64,000 bases of DNA, from NCBI RefSeq assembly GCF_009192735.1, contig NZ_VTFU01000001.1:1178001-1242000 (forward strand), given 5' to 3'. Below are positions 32,982 to 41,105 of this stretch, piece after piece. The DNA is from Arthrobacter gandavensis (GTDB lineage Bacteria; Actinomycetota; Actinomycetes; Actinomycetales; Micrococcaceae). The first letter of the stretch is position 1. Each line of letters starts with the position of its first letter. The notes under the pieces were generated by a model that had not been told where the DNA came from, searched no databases, and was given only the letters and a program-made list of their open reading frames with translations. The position numbers and the translations under genes were made by a program.

Positions 32982-35339
32982 ATGGCTGAGCACGTGTTCG
33001 AGACATCCAGCGCCGCCGCCTCTTGGGAGGACGGACTCATCATCGGCAGCGGCCGGGTTGGCGCCGTCGTTTACGGTCCGGCGGACGCGATCAGCGTTTC
33101 CCTCGCGCACGAGCGCTACTTCCTCCCCCTCCACCCGCGCCCGGACGCACCCGACCTCGCTCAGGTGAGGACGCGCATGCGGGCGGCCCTGCTCGCCGGT
33201 GATGCCGAGGAGGCGGGCGCCGCGCTGGGTCAGGGCAGCCGGGCGTCCGGGTACGGCGACAGTTTGATCTGGACGGATCCGCTCGGCCTCTGCGCAACGC
33301 TCACGGTCCGGACCCCGGGCGGCGTTGCCGAGTCACGGCGGATCATTGACCCGCTGCTTGGCGAGGCGGCAGTCGAGTGGACCGATCTCGCGCTGCGGCG
33401 GCACGCCCTTCGGCTCATCGCCCCTTATGGAAGCGAGTCCGTGCTGATCACCCTCGAGGCAGACTCCGAGAGCACAGCTGTCGTCGAACTCGGGCTTGGC
33501 GCCGGCGGCGCCACACCTTTGGACACCGGTGTTCCCGACGGTTCCGCCGCGGTCACGGCAAGCGTGGAGGGCGGGGACCGCGGCATCCTTGAGGCCGCTG
33601 CCGGCTTCGGTTCGACCGGTGCCCGCGCGGTCATTACGGTCTCCACCGGGACAACGTGGGAGGTCCATGACGACATCACGCGGTCCGACGTGACGACCGG
33701 GCCCGGGGCCCCGCGGATGATACGAGTCGACGTCAGGATGCCTGCCGGCGAGCCCGGCACCGCGCGGTCCGGACCCCTGCCGGCTTCCTGGAACGACGTC
33801 CGCCTCGGGGAGAGGCGTGCCCGGGAACCCCTGACCCACGCCTCGCTGCTGGATCTGGCCGGCACTTCGGCGGGCACGAGGACTGAAGACCTGTGGTCCC
33901 AGGCCCGGGCCGGCGACGAAGGTTCCCGCCGCCGTGTAGTGGAGGCAGCCTACCTGAGCGGCCGGGCAAACATCATCGCCTCCACCGGCACCCTGCCACC
34001 CACGCTGCAGGGCGTCTGGCAGGGCACCTGGCGCCCCGCTTGGTCGGCGGACTACACCTTGAACGGCAATGTGCAGAACGGTGCGCTGGCAGGACTGGCC
34101 GTGACAGGCACTCCTGAACTTGCCCTGTCACTCCTGAATCTTGTCCTTCCGCACCTGGACGACTACCGCGATAACGCCCGCCTCATCTTCGGTGCCGAGG
34201 GGATGCTCCTGCCCTCCCGGATGTCCACTCACGGCCGGGCGAGCCACTTCTCAGAGGACTACCCCCATGTGTTTTGGACCGGATGCGGCGGATGGGTTCT
34301 GCGGATCCTGGCCGACGTTGTCGCCACGACCGGAGAAAGATCGATCGTTGATGACCGGGTCTGGGAACTGACGGAGGGAGTCCTCCGCTTCGCCGAGACC
34401 GCGTTATTCGACGTCGACGGCGTCAGCCGGATTATTCCGTCCTACTCCCCCGAGAACACGCCCGGCGGCGCCCGGGTGCCCCTCGCAACGGATGCGACCG
34501 TCGACGTCGCCATTCTCCGTGATGCCGCCCGGGCAACGGCGCTCCTTGGACGGGCGCGGGGAGATGACTCCCTGGATGCACGCTGGGCACGCGTTCTCGA
34601 GAATCTGCCGCCTTACCGCGTCGCCGCTGACGGCACCCTCGCAGAATGGCTTTCCGGCCCGTGGTCCGAAAACATCGCGCACCGCCATGCTTCCCAGCTT
34701 TACCCGCTGTGGTACGAAATTGATCCGGCCTTCGAGGGTGACGGCGAGGAGGCGGCCCGGTTGCGCGCAGCAGCCTCCGCGACGGTCCGGGAGAAGATCG
34801 CGTGGCGTGCAGCTGCGCCGTCGGCACCACCGGGCCGGATGGAGATGGCTTTCGGTCTGGTGCAGGTGGGGATGGCGGCAGCGGCGCTCGGGGACGCGGC
34901 GGCGGCTGAGGCGTGCGTTAATTGGCTGGCGCTCGAGCACTGGAGCCCGGCCCTGACAACAACGCACGATGCCGGCACGATCTTCAACCTTGATGCCAGC
35001 GGCGGACTTCCCGGACTCGTTGCGTCGATGTTGCTGGGCTCCAGCACCGACTCATTGTCGGTGCTTCCCGCCCTGCCGGCCGCGTGGCCGAGCGGACGCG
35101 TGACGGGGCTGCGCGCCCGCGGCGGCGTCGTCATCGACCAGCTCGAATGGCATCCAGGCGGCGCCGCGTTCACGGTGCGCCGGCTCCCTGGAGCCGCATG
35201 GCTGGCCCCCTGCGCGGGCACGCTGCTCCGCCTTCCCCGCGCCTCCGCTCTCCTCGTGGACGGCATTCCGGCAAAGACCGGCCGGTTCGGCATCGGGCCA
35301 CGGCCCCTGCGCGTCGAGATCCAATGGCTGCAAGGCTAG
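32982..35339 (+). CDS. GH95-like glycoside hydrolase (alpha-L-fucosidase/alpha-L-galactosidase family)
   Basis: A 785-residue protein with GH95 layout. An N-terminal beta-sandwich (ASWEDGLIIGSGRVGAVVYG) leads into an (alpha/alpha)6 barrel starting around LPPTLQGVWQGTWRPAWSAD. The Asn-x-Asn pair that assists catalysis is present as LNGNVQNG, and the Glu general acid is expected in PSYSPENTPGG. HRHASQLYPLW resembles the later conserved His segment. No signal peptide, so it acts on imported sugars. Sequence around LNGNVQNG differs from the usual LNINxxMNYW, so specificity may be shifted. The ATG at 32982 follows AAGCGGAG. Confidence 0.82.
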   Translation: MAEHVFETSSAAASWEDGLIIGSGRVGAVVYGPADAISVSLAHERYFLPLHPRPDAPDLAQVRTRMRAALLAGDAEEAGAALGQGSRASGYGDSLIWTDPLGLCATLTVRTPGGVAESRRIIDPLLGEAAVEWTDLALRRHALRLIAPYGSESVLITLEADSESTAVVELGLGAGGATPLDTGVPDGSAAVTASVEGGDRGILEAAAGFGSTGARAVITVSTGTTWEVHDDITRSDVTTGPGAPRMIRVDVRMPAGEPGTARSGPLPASWNDVRLGERRAREPLTHASLLDLAGTSAGTRTEDLWSQARAGDEGSRRRVVEAAYLSGRANIIASTGTLPPTLQGVWQGTWRPAWSADYTLNGNVQNGALAGLAVTGTPELALSLLNLVLPHLDDYRDNARLIFGAEGMLLPSRMSTHGRASHFSEDYPHVFWTGCGGWVLRILADVVATTGERSIVDDRVWELTEGVLRFAETALFDVDGVSRIIPSYSPENTPGGARVPLATDATVDVAILRDAARATALLGRARGDDSLDARWARVLENLPPYRVAADGTLAEWLSGPWSENIAHRHASQLYPLWYEIDPAFEGDGEEAARLRAAASATVREKIAWRAAAPSAPPGRMEMAFGLVQVGMAAAALGDAAAAEACVNWLALEHWSPALTTTHDAGTIFNLDASGGLPGLVASMLLGSSTDSLSVLPALPAAWPSGRVTGLRARGGVVIDQLEWHPGGAAFTVRRLPGAAWLAPCAGTLLRLPRASALLVDGIPAKTGRFGIGPRPLRVEIQWLQG

Positions 35340-35396
35340 ACCGCCCCGGCTGCGCCGGAGTCGAAGAGGTTCGGAACAGACGAGCATCGTCTCTTT

Positions 35397-37223
35397 TCAC
35401 TTGTTGCGTGATTTGATCGGGAAATAGAGCGAGTACGGCTCGTCGACGATTTCATGCACGGGGCGGAAGCGGATCGCGGTGGATTGACCAACGGTGCGGT
35501 ATCCGCGGAGCCATTCGGTCCACTGGCGCTCGTTGTCCGGTGCGAGAAGGGAGGCGGCCGAAGACGCATCGCCGTCCAGGCTCACCTCGCGGTCCACGAG
35601 TCCGGCCAGCACCACCGGCCCCTCTGCGAAGGCGACCGTAGCCGGCTCATCGGGGATTGGCACGGCCCGAAGGGCAAACGGGAACGCAATGTCAACGCTG
35701 GTCCGAACGCCGGGATGGTTGATGATGAGGGCACCCTCCACGTGCTCCACCCGGTCGTCCCCCGACAGCATGGGCTCCGCGGCGCTCCACTCCGGGACCC
35801 TGATCCGCACGCTCAGCGCGGCTCCTTCGTTCGAAGTGATCTCGATGCGGATCCGGACAGCGGAAGGCCTGTGGGCATCGCCGGCACCGCCTGCATTCGA
35901 ATCCGGACCGACGTAGCCGGCGTCGTCAAGAACCTTGACCCGCACGTCGGCGTCACCGTTGGTGGCAGCGACCCTCGCCCGCGCCGAAATGTGCTGGGCA
36001 ACCGTCAGCACGCCGTCCTCCCCCAGATAGAAGATCAGGCCGGAATGCCGGGTGTGGGCCTGCACCAGGGTGCCATGGCAGCACCAAAAGTCCTCTGTTG
36101 GAGTTCCCCAGTTCTTGCGGCCGCCGCCCTCAAGCGGGAGGAAGTAGGCGACCATGCCGGTGCGCGGATTCTGCTGGGCAAGGATTCCGTTGTAAAGGTT
36201 CTGCTCAATGTAGTCGGCGTATGAGAGATCCCCCGTCCACCGCATCAGGGTGTCCGCGAGGCGGATCATGTTGTAGACACTGCAATGCTCCTGCGTCTTT
36301 TCGCCCCGGCGTGAGGCGAACTCGAACGGAGGCGTCCAAATCTCGCCGGAGGTCTGGCCCCCCGTGCAGAACGTGCCTCGGCTGGTGACGGCCTGGTCCC
36401 AGTACGCCTCAACGATGCGGCGCCAGCGGTCTTCACCCGTGACTTCATAGGCACGGGCAGCACCGAGGACTTCTGGAATGGTGGTGTTGGCATGCATGTT
36501 GGTCAGCATGTCCCGCCCCGCAAGCAGCCCGTCGAAAAGGGAACGGTGGTAGTAGCGTTCGAGCAGTTCCAAGTAGATGCTGTCTCCGGTAAGAGCGAAA
36601 AGATCAGCCCACACTTCGATCATTCCCCCGGTCTCGACCTCCAGGATTGTTTGGAATGCATCGTCGTCGAACCCCCGCGCCCATTCGAGGATCGGTGTGG
36701 TCGCGTTTCGGGCCAACCGCAGTGCCCGCTCATCGCCGAGATCCGAGTGGACATCCACGAGTCCCATCAGAGTTTTGTGCATCGCGTACTGCGGCGCCCA
36801 CACGGGCCGGCCATCCGCGAGTCGGCGAAGGAAAGCCGGCGGAACAGCCCAAATCCACCCTCCCCCGTTCTCAAGCTGACAGCGCTCAAGTCCGTCGAGG
36901 ACTGAGCCGATCCGCGCACGGAGCAGGCTGTCCCCCGTCACCGCAACTTCCCGGGCCGCGGCCGACAGCCAATGGCCGAGAAAATGGCCGCGCAGGAGCG
37001 CGCCGGGTGTCTCCCAGCCCCAATGGCGCTCCAAGCCGCGGGCCGCGTCCCGGGAGGACTGGAGATGCCAGGCCTGGTCGCCGATCCCGGCTTCAAGGAA
37101 GAAGTTCTGCAGCAGTGCGTCGTCTTGCAGCGACAGGAGGTAGGCCCGGTTCAACCGGCGGCGGTCATCGAAGATGCCACCCTCGAGACGGCTGCCGTCC
37201 GGTGCCAACTGGGCCAGCTTCAT
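35397..37223 (-). CDS. GH127-type beta-L-arabinofuranosidase (DUF1680)
   Basis: A 608-residue (alpha/alpha)6-barrel enzyme followed by a beta-sandwich. The zinc-binding Cys3-Glu set of GH127/GH146 is visible: Glu312 and Cys314 in QEHCSVYN, and Cys381-Cys382 in DFWCCHGT. One of these Cys is the unusual cysteine nucleophile known in HypBA1. It would release L-arabinose from beta-L-arabinofuranosides such as those on hydroxyproline-rich plant glycoproteins. No signal peptide. The start has GAGGAG 6 nt upstream, and an operator palindrome lies 17 bp upstream. Its 3' end converges on the GH95-like gene. Confidence 0.9.
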   Translation of the reverse strand: MKLAQLAPDGSRLEGGIFDDRRRLNRAYLLSLQDDALLQNFFLEAGIGDQAWHLQSSRDAARGLERHWGWETPGALLRGHFLGHWLSAAAREVAVTGDSLLRARIGSVLDGLERCQLENGGGWIWAVPPAFLRRLADGRPVWAPQYAMHKTLMGLVDVHSDLGDERALRLARNATTPILEWARGFDDDAFQTILEVETGGMIEVWADLFALTGDSIYLELLERYYHRSLFDGLLAGRDMLTNMHANTTIPEVLGAARAYEVTGEDRWRRIVEAYWDQAVTSRGTFCTGGQTSGEIWTPPFEFASRRGEKTQEHCSVYNMIRLADTLMRWTGDLSYADYIEQNLYNGILAQQNPRTGMVAYFLPLEGGGRKNWGTPTEDFWCCHGTLVQAHTRHSGLIFYLGEDGVLTVAQHISARARVAATNGDADVRVKVLDDAGYVGPDSNAGGAGDAHRPSAVRIRIEITSNEGAALSVRIRVPEWSAAEPMLSGDDRVEHVEGALIINHPGVRTSVDIAFPFALRAVPIPDEPATVAFAEGPVVLAGLVDREVSLDGDASSAASLLAPDNERQWTEWLRGYRTVGQSTAIRFRPVHEIVDEPYSLYFPIKSRNK

Positions 37224-37239
37224 AAATGCTCCTCTTCTT

Positions 37240-37253
37240 TGAGATCGATCTCT
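37240..37253. promoter_or_regulatory. Operator palindrome between divergent GH127 and GH36 genes
   Basis: TGAGATCGATCTCT contains a perfect 12-bp palindrome GAGATCGATCTC (37241-37252), CG-centred, in the 59-bp gap between two divergent hydrolase genes. It matches the site upstream of the importer operon and the copy inside GH36. The likely ligand is the LacI-family protein at 30830. Confidence 0.7.
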
Positions 37254-37282
37254 GTTACTTTACTCACTTATGGAATGACGGT

Positions 37283-39487
37283 ATGAATATCCGTATGGAA
37301 TTTCCGCGGGTTATTCACCTCTTCGCTGAGGACGTGTCAGTCCTGCTCACCCAGGCCGCAGGTGCTCCACCGGCGATCGTTCACTGGGGCCCACGGATCA
37401 ACGCGGACGATCACGAGCTTGTGGACTACGCGCGGACCAGCTTTCGGCCGGGCATCGGCAACCAGTCCGACGTTCCCTATGAAGCCGGGATCCTGCCTGA
37501 ACACTCTTACGGCTGGAGTGGCTTGCCCGGAATCCGGGCCCACCGCACAGGCGCGGCGTGGTCCCCCCGGTTGGAGGTCAGCTCGGTCACCGTGGACGGT
37601 GAAACCCTGGCAGAGGGCTGCGTCGCGCAATGCCCGGGGGGCCTCGTGGCCATTAGTGCCCACGACGAATGGGCTAAAATTCACGTCGAGATAGAGATCG
37701 ATCTCTCGCCCCGTGGATTACTGCGCACCAGGACCAGCGTGCGCAATGACGGCACTGGTTCCAATCATCTCGAAGTGATCGGCGTCGATCCTTCTCTGCG
37801 TCTGCCGTTGGACGCCCGCGAAATCCTTGATTTCTCGGGTCGGTGGGGCACCGAGAAGATTCCGCAGCGTCACCCCGTCGTGGTGGGAACCCATGCACGG
37901 GAGTCCCGCCGCGGGCGCACCGGTCTGGACGCCACGACAGTCGTCGCGATTGGAACACCGGGCTTTGATGCCGGGTCCGGCCGCGTGTGGCTCTGTCACG
38001 TCGGCATCGGCGGTAACCACGAGCACGCTGTCGAACGCAGCGACGGGTATCTGGCTTTTCGCGGCGGCGAACTTCTCCTGCCCGGTGAAGTGCGTCTTGC
38101 AAGTGGCGAAAGATACGTCTCCCCCTGGGTTTACGGCAGCTTAGGGATTGGACTGGATTCCGCCTCGGCACGTTACCACGACTTCTTACGGGACCGTTCG
38201 CTTTCCTCCCACCGTCCCCGCCCCGTCACGCTCAATGTGTGGGAGGCCGTGTACTTCGATCAGGACTTCGAGACACTGGCGGACCTTGCGACGCGTGCCG
38301 CGGACCTCGGAGTCGAGCGCTATGTCCTCGATGACGGGTGGTTCCAAGGCCGTTCTGACGACACCGCGGGGTTGGGCGACTGGATTCCCGACGAGAAGTC
38401 CTGGCCGGACGGTCTCGCGCCCCTCGCCGAGCATGTCCGCGGCCTCGGGATGGAGTTTGGTTTGTGGGTCGAGCCGGAAATGGTCAATGAGGACTCCGAC
38501 CTCGCCCGCGCGCACCCCGACTGGCTTCTCCGGGCGCGCGCGGAACTGCCACCTCGTTTCCGCAATCAGCAGGTCCTGGACCTGACGAATCCAGAGGCCT
38601 TTGCGCACATTCTCGGCGTCCTCGATGGCCTGGTCAGCGACCTCGGCGTCGCCTGCCTCAAGTGGGACCACAACCGCGACCTGATCGATGCCGGCCATCC
38701 CGGTACAGGGACGCCCGCTGTCCACGACCAAACCCTCGCCGTCTACGAACTGATCGATCAGCTGCGGTCCCGACACCCCGGGCTGGAGATCGAGAGCTGC
38801 GCTTCGGGCGGCGGCCGGGTCGACCTGGGCATTCTCCAGCGCACTGACCGCGTGCATACCTCCGACAATCAGGATCCCCTCGACCGCGCCCGGATGCTGC
38901 GGTGGACCGGACTCCTGGTCCCACCCGAAATGCTCGGATCACACGTCGCTTCAGCTGTCTCCTCCGTCACCGGGCGCACGAGCGATCTTCATACCCGCTG
39001 CGCGATCGCTTTCCTCGGTCATTTCGGCATCGAATGGGATATTCGCGAATTGAGCAGCGAGGACAGCGCCACCCTGTCCCGCTGGATTGCCGCTTACCAG
39101 CAGCATCGGGAACTGATCAGCACCGGCAGGGTCGTCGCCAACGGAGACTTTGACCCTGATGCCCCGGCCCTGCGCGGTGTCGTCGCCGCCGACGGTTCCG
39201 AGGCCATCTACACCTTGGTAACGCCGCCGCTGTCCGCGGACTCACGGCGCAGGGTCCGGCTGCCGGGGCTCCTCTCCGATGCCAGCTACCGTATCGAGTC
39301 TGCCCGCCCCGAGTCGCTCGGACCATGGTGGCTGAATCCGTCCTGGTTGGACTCAACCTCCGATCTCGATTCTGTAGCTGAGGCTCCGTCCTACTCGGGG
39401 AGCCTGCTCCGGGAGGCTGGACTCGACCTGCCCACCTTCCACCCCGACAGGGCACTGGTATTGCGGCTGGTCCGCATCGATGCCTGA
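37283..39487 (+). CDS. GH36 alpha-galactosidase
   Basis: A 734-residue GH36 enzyme: N-terminal beta-sandwich, central TIM barrel and C-terminal beta domain. The nucleophile is predicted as Asp462 in LKWDHNRD and the acid/base as Asp528 in SDNQDPLDR; LDDGWFQGR, SCASGGGRVD and LWVEPEMVNEDSDL are typical substrate-binding motifs. No signal peptide. The ATG at 37283 is chosen over the frame opening at 37226, because the earlier part contains the operator and does not resemble the family. It heads an operon with GH51 and GH27 and carries a perfect copy of the operator within its coding sequence. Confidence 0.93.
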   Translation: MNIRMEFPRVIHLFAEDVSVLLTQAAGAPPAIVHWGPRINADDHELVDYARTSFRPGIGNQSDVPYEAGILPEHSYGWSGLPGIRAHRTGAAWSPRLEVSSVTVDGETLAEGCVAQCPGGLVAISAHDEWAKIHVEIEIDLSPRGLLRTRTSVRNDGTGSNHLEVIGVDPSLRLPLDAREILDFSGRWGTEKIPQRHPVVVGTHARESRRGRTGLDATTVVAIGTPGFDAGSGRVWLCHVGIGGNHEHAVERSDGYLAFRGGELLLPGEVRLASGERYVSPWVYGSLGIGLDSASARYHDFLRDRSLSSHRPRPVTLNVWEAVYFDQDFETLADLATRAADLGVERYVLDDGWFQGRSDDTAGLGDWIPDEKSWPDGLAPLAEHVRGLGMEFGLWVEPEMVNEDSDLARAHPDWLLRARAELPPRFRNQQVLDLTNPEAFAHILGVLDGLVSDLGVACLKWDHNRDLIDAGHPGTGTPAVHDQTLAVYELIDQLRSRHPGLEIESCASGGGRVDLGILQRTDRVHTSDNQDPLDRARMLRWTGLLVPPEMLGSHVASAVSSVTGRTSDLHTRCAIAFLGHFGIEWDIRELSSEDSATLSRWIAAYQQHRELISTGRVVANGDFDPDAPALRGVVAADGSEAIYTLVTPPLSADSRRRVRLPGLLSDASYRIESARPESLGPWWLNPSWLDSTSDLDSVAEAPSYSGSLLREAGLDLPTFHPDRALVLRLVRIDA
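37693..37706. promoter_or_regulatory. Perfect intragenic copy of the operator palindrome
   Basis: AGAGATCGATCTCT is a perfect 14-bp palindrome within the GH36 gene, 410 bp after its start, where it encodes part of VEIEIDLSPRG. It is the best match to the sites at 30596 and 37240. It could act as an auxiliary operator for looping or a roadblock. Confidence 0.55.
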
Positions 39488-39541
39488 TCCTCAGCGGTGC
39501 GCCGCGGCCCTCAGCCAACCCCAACCTCACTGGAGCCCTTC

Positions 39542-41071
39542 GTGAACACCACCAATACCACCGTCACCATAGATCTGGACCGGCCCGGCGCCACCATCAG
39601 CAAGCACCTCTACGGCCACTTCGCTGAGCACCTTGGGCGGTGCATTTATGACGGCTTCTGGGTTGGCGAGGACTCCCCGGTCCCGAATGTTGGGGGAATC
39701 CGGCTCGACGTGGTTGAGGCCCTGCGCGCCTTGGACATCCCGAACCTGCGTTGGCCTGGCGGCTGTTTCGCTGACCGCTACCACTGGACCGACGGCATTG
39801 GGCCCCGCGCGGACCGCCCGGGCCTTATCAACACGCTATGGGGAGGGGTCGCCGAGGACAACTCATTCGGGACCCACGAGTTCATGGCCCTCTGTGAACT
39901 GCTCGGAGCCGAGGCCTACATCTCGGGTAATGTCGGCTCAGGCACAGTGCAGGAAATGGCCGATTGGATCGAGTATCTGACCGGTGCCGGCACGTCCCCG
40001 ATGGCCGACCTTCGCCGCTCGCACGGGCGGGAGAAGCCTTGGACCGTAGCGTTCTGGGGACTCGGCAACGAAAGTTGGGGCTGCGGCGGCAACATGCGCG
40101 CCGGCGCGTACGCCGACCTGGCCCGTCAGTTCGGCACCTTCTGCCAAAGCGGGAACGAAACGCCTCTCTATCGCATCGCGGCTGGAGCGGACGGCGCCGA
40201 TACCGCCTGGACGAAGACCCTGATGGAGGTTATCCCCGAGATAGGCGCGCACCCCTTCTCCTCTGTGCCGTGGGAAGGTGTCTCGGTGCATTACTACACG
40301 ATCGGCGGAAGCTGGTCCGCGAAGGGAAGTGCAACAGAGTTCGATGACGCTTCCTATTGGAGCACCATCGTGGCAGCGCAAGGCATCGAGGAGCTGCTTC
40401 GCTCGCATGCCGCCGTCATGGATGTCTACGACCCCGAGAAGAAGTACGGGATGGTCCTGGATGAGTGGGGCACGTGGTGGGATGTCGAGCCAGGGACCCA
40501 CCCCGGGTTCCTCTTTCAACAGAACACCATGCGCGACGCCATGGTGGCCGCCTGGCACTTTGACGTCTTTCACGGCTTCGCCGACCGCCTCAGGATGGCG
40601 AACATCGCACAGACGGTCAATGTGCTGCAGGCGATGCTGCTGACTGATCCCGACGGGGGCGGGATGGTTCGAACGCCCACCTACCATGTGTTCGAAATGA
40701 ACAAGGGCCACCACGACGCCACGGTGCTCCCCACGGCCGTTACCGGCCCCACCCACACTGTGGACGGCCGAGACTTCCCTGTCGCATCCGCATCCGCGAG
40801 CACGAAAGACGGCAGGGTTCTGGTCTCCCTCACGAATGTCAGCCTGGACTCCCCGCTCCACATCAACCTGGCGTTCCGCGGCGGCACGGTCAGCGGCGGC
40901 GCCGGACGCCTCCTCACTTCCACCCGTCCCGATGCACACAACCGCCCGGGCGCAGCCGACGTCGTAAGTCCCGTCGAGCTTAAGGGCTTCGAGGCCACCC
41001 CCACGGGTCTGCGCCTCACCCTTCCCCCGCACTCCTTCGCCACTGTGACCGTTGATGCCGATGTCCTTTGA
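39542..41071 (+). CDS. GH51 alpha-L-arabinofuranosidase
   Basis: A 509-residue intracellular GH51 enzyme. The acid/base is Glu177 in WGLGNESWGCGG and the nucleophile Glu308 in MVLDEWGTWW. The start region ISKHLYGHFAEHLGRCIYDGFWVG and NLRWPGGCFADRYHW are diagnostic. It removes terminal alpha-L-arabinofuranosyl units from oligosaccharides. The start is GTG at 39542 with GGAG 6 nt upstream. It sits 54 bp after GH36, and its stop lies 34 bp before the chosen GH27 start (11 bp past the alternative start at 41061). Confidence 0.96.
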   Translation: MNTTNTTVTIDLDRPGATISKHLYGHFAEHLGRCIYDGFWVGEDSPVPNVGGIRLDVVEALRALDIPNLRWPGGCFADRYHWTDGIGPRADRPGLINTLWGGVAEDNSFGTHEFMALCELLGAEAYISGNVGSGTVQEMADWIEYLTGAGTSPMADLRRSHGREKPWTVAFWGLGNESWGCGGNMRAGAYADLARQFGTFCQSGNETPLYRIAAGADGADTAWTKTLMEVIPEIGAHPFSSVPWEGVSVHYYTIGGSWSAKGSATEFDDASYWSTIVAAQGIEELLRSHAAVMDVYDPEKKYGMVLDEWGTWWDVEPGTHPGFLFQQNTMRDAMVAAWHFDVFHGFADRLRMANIAQTVNVLQAMLLTDPDGGGMVRTPTYHVFEMNKGHHDATVLPTAVTGPTHTVDGRDFPVASASASTKDGRVLVSLTNVSLDSPLHINLAFRGGTVSGGAGRLLTSTRPDAHNRPGAADVVSPVELKGFEATPTGLRLTLPPHSFATVTVDADVL

Positions 41072-41105
41072 CCCGCGTCCGCACCCTGCGGCCGGAACGG
41101 ACCGC

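Noticed and set aside
37226-37282. Upstream extension of the GH36 gene
   Set aside because: This segment holds the operator palindrome, and its translation does not resemble the GH36 N-terminus; the ATG at 37283 is preferred.
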